The notes under the pieces were generated by a model. The model was given only the letters and a program-made list of their open reading frames with translations, searched no databases and was not told where the DNA came from. Positions 33,503 through 46,381 of a stretch of DNA of 64,000 nt are shown in pieces. Each line of letters begins with the position of its first letter. The stretch's first letter is position 1. A program made the position numbers and the translations under genes. This DNA is from Aquanectria penicillioides (taxonomy: Eukaryota > Ascomycota > Sordariomycetes > Hypocreales > Nectriaceae). The DNA lies in assembly GCA_003415625.1 (NCBI GenBank), contig PYIU01000009.1, forward strand, positions 310,001 to 374,000. Direction: 5' to 3'.

Positions 33503-34839
33503 ATGGACACGAATCAAGTCACCTCGCTGTTCTCCAACGCTGAGTATATCCAGCCAGACAGCATCTTCGATGTGACTAGAAGATATGTGGCAGATACATT
33601 CGCAGACAAGGTAAATCTCGGTCAAGGCACTTACCGCGATGAGAACGGCCAGCCATGGGTTTTGCCATCTGTGCGAATGGCAAAAGAAATAGTGCTCAAC
33701 GCCGGACACGAGTATCTCCCTATCGCAGGACTGCCAGATTTTCGCGAGGCGGCTGTCAATCTTGTATTCCGCGGCACCAAGGCCCTAGGAGAAGACAGAG
33801 TACGTTTATTAATGTCATTTAGTCTACCCCAAATTAATTTGCAATAGGTGGCGTCTTGTCAGTCTGTGTCTGGTACCGGTGCTCTTCTGCTTGCGGGCCT
33901 TACAATGAAGAAAGGTGGATGCAATGTAAAAACTGTGTACATCACCGACCCGACGTGGTCGAACCATGACCTGCTTTTCGCTTCCATGGGGTTCACGGTC
34001 AAGAATCTGCCGTACTACAAAGATGGGTCATTTGATTTCGATCGTTACATGCAGACCCTGAAAGCCGCGGATGAGAACTCGGCTTTGATTATGCACGCAT
34101 GCGCTCACAACCCAACGGGCTGCGATCCATCCAAGGAGCAATGGAAGGAGATCGCAACTGTTGTAAAAGAGAAAGGAATATTCCCTATTTTTGACTCTGC
34201 CTACCTTGGCTTCAATTCGGGGTCCGTGGATGAGGATGCGTGGGCAATCAAATATTTTGTAGAAGAGCTTGGCCTTGAAGCCTGCATCTGCATGTCATTT
34301 GCCAAAAGCATGGGACTTTATGGCGAGCGTGTTGGACTAACTGCCATTGTAGCAAGCTCCGCGGACGCAGCAAGGACAGTTGGGTCCATTCTGGCAAACT
34401 CTCAGCGAGCAACTATTTCCAACCCGCCTGTGTATGGAGCTCGCATTGCAGCAACAGTCCTCGGCACGCCCGAGATCGCTGAGCAGTGGAAGAGGGATTT
34501 GGTAACAATGTCGACTCGTATTCTATCTATGCGACAGAAACTTTTCGAAGAGCTGCAGGCGCTCAACACCCCTGGGGATTGGTCACATATCGTCAAGCAG
34601 TCCGGCATGTTCGGATACATGGGTATTAGCCCTGCCCAGATCAGCTATCTTGAAAGTAAGTTATTTCTGTTCCTCGTCGTTTATTTGTCACAATAACAGG
34701 ATAGCGCTAACATGAACTTCTAGCCCAGTATCACATCTATATGGCAGACACATCCCGTATCTCAATTGCAGGATTGAATGATGGAAATGTCAAGTATGTA
34801 GCCGAAGCATTGAATGATACAGTGCGAACAATCATATGA
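33503..34839 (+). CDS. Aspartate aminotransferase-like enzyme (class I, PLP)
   Basis: Three exons: 33503-33799, 33848-34655, 34724-34839, giving 406 aa, the normal family length. YLPIAGLPDFREAA, SVSGTGALLLAG, ACAHNPTGCDPS and PIFDSAYLGFNSG are the expected fold-type I blocks. The PLP Lys is at about residue 252 in SFAKSMGLYGERVG. The C-terminal substrate Arg sits in ADTSRISIAGLN. It transfers an amino group between aspartate/glutamate-type donors and 2-oxo acids. Mammalian GOT enzymes also transaminate 4-hydroxyglutamate, which would link oxoprolinase and aldolase here. It has no obvious mitochondrial presequence, so it is probably cytosolic. Confidence 0.92.
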
Positions 34840-35658
34840 TTAGTATTAGTCCACGTAATTCAATTACTACCAAAAAGGCTTGAGCATGATCAAGCCCCCT
34901 TTGTGACACTTGATCCCGACCACTATTTTGTGCTCGCCATGGAAACCAAATACAAAAATGATATACCCTACACCACACACTTTTTGCCTTGCATGGCCAT
35001 AGCGGTGGTAAGAGAATACCTACACATCGCGGATTTCTGGCACGTGTCCAACTGTATTATCGTGCATAAGCACCTTAACAATCACTATTGTTTGAATGTC
35101 CGCACAAGGATCTATGAGTGCGAGCTTGCAATTAGGAGATCTCGATGGAAAGGAGTTGACTACCTAGGGTTTGATCATGATTGAGACCAACGACCCTTAC
35201 GATACGGCACACAACCAAGCCCGAGGGCAGATTTTTAGCCCAGTGATCAATCCAGAGAGGCAATTTTTTACGATTGAGCGCCATTCGCCACATTCCGACG
35301 CCACGCTCTGCAAGCAAATGCCGGTGGCGGTGGAGCTCCGCACCGAGGATGGAGTCTCGGAACGGCCGCTCCGAGGCTCACTTTACAATCCTCCGACGGC
35401 TTATCCTGCGTTGAAGGCGGGAGGAGCACCAGGCTTAATCGATTCCATGCACTGGAATCTCGGGAAAGGCGATCCGAAGATGTCACGATACAGATACCGT
35501 CGATTGGTAGAGGCTGTCCTCCTCTCCGGGTTATAATCATCACGAAGTCTCCTTATGTTCATTTTTTAGTCCATCACACCAGGTTCTCACTTGCTTCACT
35601 TACCCACTAATTTGCATGTTTTCATTATTTTGGTAATAAAATCGGTTCAAAGGTCATC
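34840..35658. promoter_or_regulatory. Promoter of 5-oxoprolinase gene with cluster palindrome
   Basis: 819 bp between the aminotransferase stop and the oxoprolinase start. GGTGGAGCTCCG carries the full core at 35332-35339, a GGGAGGAGCACC half-site lies at about 35420-35431, and CGGAACGGCCGCTCCG is an additional imperfect inverted repeat nearby. A 120-codon open frame from 35177 overlaps these sites. It has no recognised similarity and is probably not a gene. Confidence 0.55.
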
Positions 35659-38600
35659 ATGGGTTCTCTTCCAGACCGTAGTGCCGGGATCCGGATCTCG
35701 ATTGATAGAGGTGGCACCTTCACTGACGTACGATACCCCGGATTATTACGAGGTCATAGCTGACGCAATGTACAGTGTGTTGCCACGGTCCCTGGCCAAA
35801 AAGACATCTTGATCAAGCTCCTTTCCGTGGACCCAAACAATTATCCAGATGCGCCCGTGGAAGCAATTCGGAGGGTACTGGAACAGGCCACTGGCAAATC
35901 CTACCCCAGAGGCCAGAAAATATCCCTCAAGGGTGTTGGTACGGGGTTTTTGTCAACGTGAATCAAGAGAAGCATCACTAACTTGGCCAGAATCAATCCG
36001 CATGGGCACCACTGTAGCTACAAATGCTTTGCTTGAGCGGAAGGGTGAACGGACTGCTTTCGTAGTCACCAAGGGCTTGAAGGTTTGCATTGTAGCCAAT
36101 TTCTGTGATTATTCACGGGACTGACTCTGCTCTATAGGACCTTCTTCACATTGGCAACCAGTCAAGACCAAAGCTATTTGATATGGCTATCAATAAGCCC
36201 GATACCCTGTACTCAAAAGTAATTGAGGTCACCGAGCGTGTGACCCTTGAGTCTTGGACGGAGAGCAAAGTGCCTGCTCTGGTCGATATTTCCTCTGACG
36301 CTGCCTTGGTTGAGGGTGTCACCGGCGAGGCAGTCCGAATTCTGGAGCCGCTAGGTATGTCAAGTTGGGTTTCTCAAGCTATGTTCCTAAGTTTTGACTC
36401 TTTTAGATCTTGAATCGACTAGACAGTCCCTGCAGGCCGCCTATGACGAAGGATACCGATCAGTTGCTGTCTGTCTCATGCACAGCTTCACTTTCCGCGA
36501 TCATGAGCTCGCTGTTGGAGAAATCGCCAAGTCTATTGGCTTCACTCATATTTCATTGAGCGCCGAGCTCTCTCCAGTCGTAAAGATTGTTCCTCGCGGC
36601 CACTCATCCACTGCAGATGCCTACCTGACTCCAGAGATTAAACGGTATATCAAAGGCTTTGAGTCCGGCTTTGAGGACTTGAGGACCAGTGGCTGCCGTT
36701 GTGAGTTCATGCAGAGCGATGGCGGCCTTGTCGAGTTCTCTAGCCTGTCTGGACTACGATCTATCCTCTCAGGTCCTGCTGGAGGAGTCGTCGGCTACGC
36801 GCGAACTTGTTATGATGAGCAAGAGGCTACTCCAGTTATTGGTTTCGATATGGGAGGTACTAGCACAGATGTATCAAGGTATTCTGGAGAATTGGAGCAG
36901 GTCTTCGAGACCACAACTGCTGGAATCACCGTCCAGAGTCCTCAGCTAGACATCAACACTGTTGCTGCTGGTGGAGGCAGCATCCTCTCATGGCAGAGCG
37001 GCATGTTCAAGGTCGGACCAGAGAGCGCTTCTGCTCATCCTGGGCCTGCTTGCTATCGAAAGGGCGGTCCTTTGACTGTGACCGATGCCAACTTGATTCT
37101 TGGCCGACTGCGTCCTGAATTCTTCCCCAAGATCTTTGGGCCTAACGAAGACCAGCCGCTAGATATCGAGGCTAGTCGCCGGCTATTTGAGGCGATGACC
37201 TTGGAGATCAACAAGGAAGTTCCTGAGAAGCTAACTATGGAGGAGGTTGCTATCGGGTAATTTCACCATACTCAATGTCTGTGAATGTCTCTAACACGGT
37301 TTTCAGATTCCTTGATGTCGCCAACGAGGCCATGTGCCGCCCCATCCGCACACTTACTGAAGCTAAGGGATACGATGCCGGCCTCCACAATCTGGCATCC
37401 TTTGGTGGTGCTGGAGGACAGCATGCTTGCGACATTTCGAATGCTCTGGGAATCTCTCGCATCCTCATCCACAAATACTCATCGCTACTATCCGCACACG
37501 GTATGGCCCTTGCCGATGTGGTCACCGAAGAGCGAAGCCCATCTGCCGCCACTTATTGTTCCGAAAACCTCTCTCTATTCGCTTCTGAGCTAGATAAGCT
37601 GCAAGATCGGTCAGAGGCAGCTTTGATCGCGCAGAGAATTCCGAAGGCTCTAATTCTCTCGGAAAGATACCTGAACATGCGGTATCACGGCAGCGACACA
37701 GCTCTAATGATCCAAGATAAGCCAGGTTCGGGCGGCTTTCTCGCAGCTTTCGAGAAGGAGCATCAAAGTCAGTTTGGATTCCTGCCAGTTGGACGTGATG
37801 TCATTGTCGACGACTGCAGAGTGCGATCAATTGGCCAAAGCAACGTTGGTTCCTCAAAGCCTTGGCCCGTTGAGCTGGCGTCTGCCGAGCCCATTTGGGC
37901 CACCAAGGCTCATATCACAAAGGATGTCTACTTCAAGGGCCCTAGGTGGACCAAGACTCCAGTGTACGTGCTTGGAGAACTAAGCCCTCACTCCAAGGTT
38001 CACGGCCCTGCTTTGATCATCGACGATAAGCAGACAATCGTCATCATCCCCGAAGCCACCGCAACCATTCTCTCCGACACCGTTGTTATTGATGTGCAGG
38101 TTGGAACCAAGGCCACTCTCTCCTCCAAGCAAGTCAATCCTATTCAACTTTCCATCTTCGGCCACCGCTTTATGGGTGTGGCAGAGCAGATGGGTCGAGC
38201 TCTTCAGAAGACCAGTGTCAGCACCAACATCAAGGAGCGACTGGATTTCTCCTGTACCGTGTTCTCCGCTGATGGAGGGTTGGTTGCAAACGCGCCCCAC
38301 GTCCCTGCCATGGTGAGTTTCGCACCGCGAACCGAAGTGTAAAAGAGAGGAGCTAATTACTCGATAGATTGGAAGCATGGCTTTTGCGGTTAAATGGCAG
38401 ATCCAGCACTGGGGAGGCAACTTGCGCCCTGGTGACGTGATTCTGTCCAATGCTCCGGGTAAGATCAACTCATTTCGCCTTCAACTTCAGATAGCTGATT
38501 CCTATTTTCTGCAGACTGCGGCGGCACCCATCTGCCCGATTTAACAGTGATTACACCTATCTTCAATGCCGAAGGTACCGAGATTATTTTCTGGACCGCA

Positions 38601-40076
38601 TCTCGGGGCCACCATGCAGATGTCAGCGTTCCTCATATCTTGTCTAAAAATCGTTTAATATGCTGACAATTTTAGATTGGTGGCATCTTGCCTGGAAGTA
38701 TGCCCCCGAACTCTCGGGAACTCTGGGAAGAAGGGGCGGTCATCAAGGCTTTCAAGGTTGTTGAAGGTGGTGAGTTCAAGGAAGAAGAGTTGACTGAGCT
38801 CCTCATGGCTCCGGCCAAGACCCCTGGATGTCAGGGAACGCGTTGTCTGAAGGACAACATTTCGGACATTAAGGCCCAAGCTGCTGCGAACCACCGTGGT
38901 AGTCAGTTGATTCACAGCCTCATTGGGGACTACGGCCTTGATGTTGTACAGTTTTACAGTAAGTTACGCAACATCCGCTGATCAATTATATCCTAACAAC
39001 AACATAGTGGAGGAAATCCAAGGTGCTGCGGAACGGGCTGTACGAGATATGCTCAGGACCATCAACAAGTCAACAGATGGCAAGCCTTTGGAGGCAATTG
39101 ACTACATGGATGACGGCACTCCAATCCAACTCAAAGTCAGCATTGATGAATCAACTGGAGGAGCAATCTTTGACTTTGAGGGTACTGGTCCCGAAGCATA
39201 TGGTCAGTAAACAATTCCACCCACTACCGAAATTAGGCTAACTTTGAACCAGGTAACTGGAATGCACCAATTGCTATCTGCAATTCAGCCATTATCTTTG
39301 CTCTTCGTTGCATGGTCAGCATGGACATTCCCCTTAACCAGGGTGCTATCCGCCCCATCGACGTCCGCATTCCCGAATCCTCTTTGCTGCGCCCATCAGA
39401 GGACGCCGCTGTTTGTGCTGGCAACGTATTGACCTCGCAGCGAATTGTTGATGTCATTTTCAAGGCTTTCAAGGCCGTCGCTGCCAGTCAGGGTTGCATG
39501 AACAACCTTACCTTTGGCACTGACGACGCGGAGAACGGCTTCGGGTACTACGAGACCATCTGTGGTGGTTCAGGTGGTGGCCCAACCTGGGATGGAACTA
39601 GCGGAGTGCACACAAACATGACCAACACCCGCATCACTGACCCCGAGGTTTTGGAGAGAAGATATCCCGTCATTCTCAGGAAATTCTGCCTTCGGGAGGG
39701 CAGTGGCGGTGCAGGTGCGCACCCTGGTGGAGATGGTATTATCCGTGAGTTGGAATTCTGCATTCCCACCAAGGTGTCCATTCTCAGCGAGCGACGCACG
39801 TTTGCTCCTTACGGACTCGAGGGCGGCGACAATGGACAGAGAGGCCAGAATCTGTGGGTCAAGAAGACTGGTAGAGTGATTAACTTGGGTGGCAAGAACA
39901 CGGCTATGATGGATGCTGGGGACCGCATCGTGATCCAGTCCCCCGGCGGTGGCGGATGGGGTTCTCCCACCGCTGGCTCATCCACTAGAAATGGAGTGAC
40001 ATCTACGAAGCGCAAATTTGTGGGGGTTGCTAACGGAACTGTGGATATGATTCAATCCATGGGAGAATCAGCTTGA
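35659..40076 (+). CDS. ATP-dependent 5-oxoprolinase (HyuA-HyuB fusion)
   Basis: Eleven exons: 35659-35727, 35776-35938, 35991-36082, 36138-36354, 36407-37256, 37307-38312, 38368-38458, 38515-38621, 38676-38958, 39008-39202, 39253-40076, giving 1298 aa, the usual length. The HyuA half has an actin-like ATP site ([32 protein letters not shown]), [19 protein letters not shown] and the [12 protein letters not shown] loop. The HyuB half begins near [12 protein letters not shown] and holds ISRGHHAD-like and [16 protein letters not shown] segments with [11 protein letters not shown]. The enzyme hydrolyses 5-oxo-L-proline to L-glutamate with ATP in the cytosol. A dedicated copy inside a cluster suggests a 5-oxoproline-like or hydantoin-like substrate rather than only the glutathione cycle. 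Confidence 0.95.
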
Positions 40077-41074
40077 AGATTGGTACAGGATAAAGAGATC
40101 TGGGCATTTGTTTTTAGTATAGCTCATAGAAGGCATGGCATTACGATTTAATACGCTTGAATTTTATTTTACTACTCAATTAGATTCCATCCAGTGTTTA
40201 ACACTCTAGCTTCGTACGACTTTTAAACACTAGGGGTCTCTCACGCAAGAGGGTATTGAGGGGGTGACACTAGAGCGCCCTTGGAGCCGGGGTTTGCCAG
40301 GCATGATACAGCCAACATCAAAGAATCCGACGGCATACCCGGTCTATCTCCACTATTAATACCTCCACGCTATGCAGAAAGCCGACAAAGTCCATGTGAT
40401 CATCATGCAGCTGTGTAGTGTTCCCCGTACGTCTTGATCAACTGCCGATCGTTCAGTGCGCGGTGATCGAGATCTGAGCGGGTCTGGAGAACTCGTCTCA
40501 AGCTCTAGTGCTGCATTTCCAATGCTCTCACCTTTTCAATGACTTGGTCCTAACTCTCATATAATTTGAGGTGAGGCATAGTGGTCTCGTCGGAGGAAAG
40601 ACGAACACAAATTTGATTTCAAATACCAAGAGCCTGCTCAAGATATTGTGAGCTCAATCGGCATTGAGTGTATCAGAAATCACATTTTTACATGCATAAG
40701 TGCTCACTCCCTCAGTCCCCCAGGTATTGCTCTTTGATTGTGTACATTACTTTTGGGCTCAGTGAGGAGCTCGGGGCTCCAGTGTGCTTGGAGGAGCTCC
40801 GCGCTACACTATGAGTGTGCCATGGACGAGGTGGGTATGCTCCTCCCTACACTCCATACGCACTAGCGAATCGTGTCGGCCCCGACATCGTCACTCCTCC
40901 GTTCAGGACGATGGCTTCTTTTAGCAAAAGTGGCGAAATCCCTCGTGGTCTTGACATATTAATATCGTTGTCTCCAGCCGCTCTAACGCTATCAATCACT
41001 CAACAATCAACCACAGACTCCAACATCGCCACCAGTCACCACAAGACTTGGAAATCTTCATCATTTATTTCAAA
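40077..41074. promoter_or_regulatory. Promoter of 2OG oxygenase with dense cluster palindromes
   Basis: 998 bp. TGAGGAGCTCGG lies at about 40763-40774, GAGGAGCTCC with the full core at 40793-40800, and the reverse half-site GCTCCTCC at 40839-40846, all within 90 bp and 230-310 bp before the start. An extra ACTCCTCCG lies near 40894. No other gene is seen. Confidence 0.6.
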
Positions 41075-42462
41075 ATGGCTACCAGTCTCGATTTACTTCC
41101 GGAGTACACCCCTCCTCCCCCTACCAAGGAAGATCGTGAGTGACCACCCCTAAACATGCCAGCAACATGCCTAACCTCGGGGTTGTTAGTTGACTATGTA
41201 AACCTTGTCAATATTGATCTTTCCAAGTTTGACGACCCTGTGGGTCGCAAGGAGCTTGCCAAAGATCTTTTCGAGGCTGCTACCGGATACGGTTTCCTTA
41301 CGCTGTCAAACCACGGCATTTCCAATGAGACATATCAGCGTCAGATGAGAATTGCCAACGCGGTGATGACGCTGCCCCCCGATGATAAAGCTCCGTATGA
41401 GGGTAAGGGCTATTTATATCATTTCTTCACATGATATTTGCTGATATTCTCGGTAGTAACTCCCGAAGAGGATGCCCGTGGTCTGTATGTCGGCTTCAAG
41501 CCGGCCGGACCCCTCGGACACAAGGGTGGCTTCCCGAAGCAACTCGACCACTACAACATCCTGGTCCACGACCCCAAGAACCGAGCTCACCCCGAGATCA
41601 TGCGCCCTTATCTCGAGGAGACCAATGAGGTTATGCACTTTATTCGAACCAATATCCTCGCCAAGCTCCTGACGCTTGTGGCGATGGTCCTGGAAGTCCC
41701 TGAGCAGGCTGTGCTCTCCACACACGCTCCTGGTGGCTCTAAGACCGAGTACATCCGATATGTACGCTCATTAGTACCCGAATCTAGTTGCTAGTGACTA
41801 ATCATCAGTGCAGATGATGTGTGAGCCCCGCTCGAAAGAGGAGAGCGAGAAGTATCGCGACATTTTCCTCTCTGGCCACACTGGTATGTCTAACCTATCC
41901 CTGTTAATAACAAACACAAATGCTTATAACTTAATTTCAAGACTGGGGTACCTGGACCTTCCTTTTCAGCCAGCCCATCGCTGCCCTTCAGGTTCTCTGC
42001 CACCAGACCGGCAAGTATCGATGGGTCAGGCATCAGCCTCACGGGCTTGTGGTTAACTTCGGTGAGGCGCTAGAGCGCCTGACTGGAGGTCTCTTCAAGG
42101 CAACCGTTCACCGTGTCGTTCAGCCGCCTGTTGATCAGCGTCACCTTCGCCGCATCGGCGTCATCTACTTTTCTCGTCCTGCAGATGACAGGGAGCTTGT
42201 GCCCATTGAGAACTCTCCCCTCCTTAAGCGCATGGGCACGGACAAGCCAATGGATGACCGCGTATTCTGCATGGCAGACTACTTGGATGCCAGAAAGCAT
42301 GGCTGGAAGCGATACGAGTTTGACATTGACAAGCCCAGAGATGAGGCCAAGCATGCTGACTTCTTTGATGGAGAATATCCCGACCCCGAGGGCCACAAGA
42401 GTCTTGGCAAGTTTGATAACGTGCCGAGACTCAAGTATGAGATTCCTACTGTCCAGACTTGA
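41075..42462 (+). CDS. 2-oxoglutarate/Fe(II)-dependent oxygenase, isopenicillin N synthase-like
   Basis: Five exons: 41075-41135, 41190-41402, 41457-41761, 41814-41883, 41942-42462, giving 389 aa. The N-terminal DIOX_N part has ATGYGFLTLSNHGIS. The facial triad is His215 and Asp217 in SGHTDWGTWTF (intron 4 falls inside the Asp codon) and distal His273 in ATVHRVV. The 2OG-binding Arg lies in IGVIYFSRP near residue 295. Such enzymes hydroxylate, desaturate or ring-close small molecules using O2 and 2-oxoglutarate. In this context it may hydroxylate the cluster substrate. It is located between the oxoprolinase and the ACS transporter, all on the plus strand. Confidence 0.92.
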
Positions 42463-43902
42463 GTGTAATCCGGTATCAAAAACGGGGTGTATGGACACAG
42501 TCCAGGTGCCCGTCGGCTTTAGCTAGCTTTTGGTTTGAGCGGTTTTGACGAAACTGCATTATTGATCAGCATTAAGAATGACTATTTTTATAACCCGAGA
42601 TCTATTGTTTGCTCGCTTGATCTTCAATTTGGCCGTGCCTGATCGATTTTTTTGGGGCAGGCGACACCAAGAATCCTTGTGCTGAACTTGGGACCTGATA
42701 ACGAGTTGCTAGGCGCCCTACCCTAGAGGGCGAGGATGACAATGCTGACATCGCTGTCCGCACCAAAATCATCATAACCTTCTGTAGACTGGATCTGGCA
42801 CGTCATGATGCATTTCCAATCAGTTGCTATGACAACTCCAAGTTTTCTTGCTGGTGAGGTTGCGGTGAGGTTGAGGTGTGGGTGCAACTGACTCGAGCAC
42901 AGACAGACAGTACAGGACTTGAATGGAGTTTGGGCTCCTCCCAGCGCCATTGAAGCGATTTGTGCCACTTGATATTGTCACCCAACCACCCATCACCTTT
43001 AGGCGAGTTCGCTATAGCCGGTGTCGTATCGATTCTACACCTCAATCGTCTTCACCTGAAGTAATTAGCCCGACCTAGACCATCATCAGCCTCGCTACGC
43101 TGTTGATTGCGATAATGAGCATAGCCTAGGCCCAGCCAGACGAGATAACTCCCCTTCACAGCTGTGACTGGCCCCGCGCAGAGTGGATACCGGATGCCTC
43201 CCCGAAAAGCGAAAAGCGCGGCGCCGTTATCTCCCCCCCACCGCTATCTTGCGGTTCCAGCATCAATCCGCACGCTCCCGCCAAAGGAGCAGCGAGACAC
43301 GCGGGCAGATATGCGGTGGGCAGGAGAGTTTAGGCGTCTCGCTGGTGTGGTGTGATGCTAAAACGAGCCATGTTCCCCTTCCCCGGACCATGCGTTAAGA
43401 TAGTCCCGAACTCTCGTGGTAGCAAGGAGGAGCGCCTCCCATCAACACAATCTGTGCAGCCAGTGCTCAGCGCTGGGACTCCGCTTATCACAACCAAATC
43501 TCGAGGGCAAGGATCATGCTCTGGCCCGTCCAACCATCCCCGCGCATCACTGCCCCAGACTCAACCTCCTTGACGGGCGTCGTTCACTGGCGCGGAATGC
43601 AACCCCCGTTGCGCTCCGGGGTACAGCACAAGCACTGAGAGAGGAGCGCCACCCAGCGAGTGACGTGGTGGCCTGCACAACCGCCTCCCTATCGAACGTG
43701 CGGACAATCCATGTTCCTTGCCTCCAAGAGACGCATAGGGAGCTGGCAAACGGCCATATACGCCAGTTGAAGAACTTATAAGAACGGATGCGAAGCTGCA
43801 GGACATTGTCCGGAAACCCCCATCTCAGAGCAATTTGAGTCGACGCAGACCAACCTCACAAACTTCTCCATCTACCAATTACTTTTCGATACCACCAGAG
43901 AG
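42463..43902. promoter_or_regulatory. Promoter of ACS transporter with variant cluster palindromes
   Basis: 1.44 kb. GGAGGAGCGCCTCC at 43426-43439 differs from GAGGAGCTCCTC by one base in the 12-bp core region, and GAGGAGCGCC recurs at 43641-43650. The segment from 43140 to 43700 is clearly more G/C-rich than its surroundings. Short open frames there are not protein-like. No gene is seen. Confidence 0.5.
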
Positions 43903-45582
43903 ATGTTTGACCGGTTAAAGGAGTATGCCCGGGGCAACCCGAGGTCCCCTCTGGAGAAGAAGCTTGTCTTCAAGCTAGATGTCTTCATTTTGACATTCTG
44001 CTGCTTGGCCTACTTCATGTATGCTTGGACATGGTCCAGAGCGCAACCTGAGTACCTTGCTGACTTTCCTCCTTAGGAACTATCTTGATCGATCAAATAT
44101 CACACAGGCTTATGTTTCCGGCATGAAGACAGACCTTAACTTCCAGGGCGCACAGCTGACTGCCATCAATTCGATTTACCAAACCGGTTACATGATGTGA
44201 GCTTCCCGGCGAGAAATTCGACCCAAATTACACGCAAATACTAATTCCCAATACAGCGGTATTGTCCCCAACAACTTGCTTCTCACCCGCTTTAGGCCTA
44301 GAATCTTCTTCCCCCTGATGATCTGCATCTGGGCGTCCTTCACCATGATTACCGCTGCGGCCAAAACCCCCCAGCACATCATGGCCATTCGTTTCTTCCA
44401 GGGGTACTCGGAGTCATGCGTCTTCGCCGGAACCCATCTCATCCTTGGCTCATGGTACACGGAGGAGGAGCTCGGCAAACGCAGCGCCATCTTCACTGGC
44501 TCTGGATTGGCTGGCGGCATGTTCGGAGGATTCCTCCAGTCCGGTATCCACAAGTCTATGAACGGACTTCACGGGCTTCCTGGTTGGCGCTGGCTGTTCA
44601 TTGTAAGTATTCACAGTGCATCAGCCGAATGTCCTCTTTCAAGCAAAATCTTACACATATTTCTTAGATTGACGGCATCATCACCTTCCCTGTCGCCATC
44701 TATGGCTACCTTTTGTTCCCAGACACCCCAGCAACCACCACCGCACCATACCTGTCCGCCGAGGAGAAGCAGCTGGCCATTGAGCGAGTCCCCATCTCCG
44801 AAGACAAGCCAATCCTGGACAAGGCATTTGCAAAGACTGTCTTTACTTCCTGGTACTTTTACGCCTTCGGCTTCTTGTGGATTCTCGGCAACTGTTCCGA
44901 GGCATTCAGCTCGCAGTCCCTGCTGAACCTCTACATGCAGGCCCACCCAACTATCAAGTACACCGTCTACCAGTTGAACAACTACCCCACCGGTGTTCAG
45001 GCTGTTGGCATCACGTCTACATTGCTGTGGGCCACTTACACTGACATCTACGGAAAGCGCTGGATCACGGGGTATTATAATGCCATCACCGGGATCGTCT
45101 CATCTATTATTATTCTCGTCCCCTCGACCTCTACCGCTGGCATCTTTGGCGCTTACTACTGGGCTGGCTCAATTTACTGCTGCCAGGCCACCTTCTTTGC
45201 TTGGGCCAACGACACCCTTCGGAGCAAGCCTCCGGCGCTGAGAGCCGTTGTCATCGGAGTGATGAATTTTGGCGGAAACCTGTTTCAGGCTTGGTGGCCT
45301 CTCATCTTCTATCGAGCTGATGCGGCGCCAATGTTTTCTGTCAGTGACCCCTCATTTCCCTACGCCTTAATTCGAATTAGTTGGTAGCTGACTCTTTACT
45401 AGCGCGGCATGTACTGCATGATCGTCATCTGCTCCTTGCTGGCCATTTGGATAACTGTTATGGTTTGGTATGAGAGGCGGGATAAGAAGCAGCAGGAAGT
45501 TCTGGAAGGACTCGCAGTCGCGGAGGCGGTGGCCACTAAGATTTCAGATGAGGACGGCGTGGATGTCGACAAGAAAGTCTAG
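43903..45582 (+). CDS. MFS transporter, ACS family (cluster carrier)
   Basis: Five exons: 43903-44018, 44077-44196, 44257-44602, 44668-45339, 45403-45582, giving 477 aa. EKKLVFKLDVFILTFCCLAYFM and NYLDRSNITQAYVSGM are the classic ACS first helix and loop, shared with pantothenate/allantoate/vitamin H carriers (Fen2, Dal5, Vht1). About 12 helices follow and a Lys/Asp-rich cytosolic tail ends in VDKKV. It is a likely proton symporter importing the organic acid or amide that the cluster degrades. It is distinct in sequence from the ACS gene at 8363. Two GAGGAGCGCC palindrome variants precede it. Confidence 0.92.
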
Positions 45583-45726
45583 CGTTTTGAAGCGTCTGCG
45601 TGCAGACTCGGCACTAGGCCTTTGGTGCGACCCGGTTGTACATTTGAGGAGCTCACGCCCTCGGGGTCTCTAATTCTATTGACTTAAGTCGCATGGTTAT
45701 TATTATTTGCTTGGTGTAGTGCTTCT

Positions 45727-45761
<35 letters not shown>

Positions 45762-46381
45762 GTGGTGAAGACTCGATGAAATTTTGTACGGCTTAGACTG
45801 CAACTACCGGCACCCGAATGTTACACCTTCACATCACTTGGTGAGACAGTTGACACTTGATGCTCGAGTCTGCTCGGCTTGTCGCTGTCTAAAATCAGCC
45901 ACGTCGTTGGTCTCCGCTTCTTATCTGCAGCTGCGTCGTTTTGGATAAGCCTCGTCTGGATAAGCGGGCGGTGCTCCTCCCTCTCCGCATTATCCATGGT
46001 CACAACTCTGGGATATCGTTATCCCAGTTAATGATTGGCTTCAACGCCAGAACCATGACACACGGCCCCCGCACGTATCCATCAGGCCAATAGCAGAGAC
46101 GATATTGCGACGCCAGTGCTCATCATAACTCGTGCATAGATTCCCGTCCTGCTAATCGCCGTCTCCCCACAAAATGATAAGCCTCTAGACAAGGCAAATG
46201 CCCCGGCTCTCTGCATCCCTGGGCCGCAACACCATCGTGGCCTTGTTGTCTGTCCTGCAACTGCTTCCAAAGTAGCATCCCTTCAAGTTCCATATCTGGG
46301 GCTGTGATCCATGCACCGAATTGTTTTCGTCTCCCACCCAGTTTGAATCGCACCCTGGACAAGCAGGCTGTAGGCTCCAAC
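45583..46381. promoter_or_regulatory. Promoter of C2H2 regulator with GAGGAGCTC and GAT repeat
   Basis: 799 bp. GAGGAGCTC lies at 45646-45654 and the reverse half-site GTGCTCCTCCC at 45971-45981, so the regulator may control itself. A perfect trinucleotide run (GAT x 11) lies at 45728-45760, probably in the transporter 3' region. Confidence 0.5.
45728..45760. repeat. GAT trinucleotide microsatellite, 11 units
   Basis: An uninterrupted run of 33 bases of GAT, about 145 bp after the transporter stop and outside any coding sequence. Confidence 0.95.

Noticed and set aside
35177..35536. 120-codon open frame upstream of oxoprolinase
   Set aside because: No recognised similarity, it overlaps the palindrome sites of the promoter, and amino acid composition looks random.
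37980..38468. Antisense frame opposite the oxoprolinase
   Set aside because: It lies fully inside a well-supported coding exon and its intron and shows no motifs.
43164..43781. Overlapping frames in the G/C-rich stretch before the ACS transporter
   Set aside because: Compositional artefact, mutually overlapping in all frames with no protein-like pattern.
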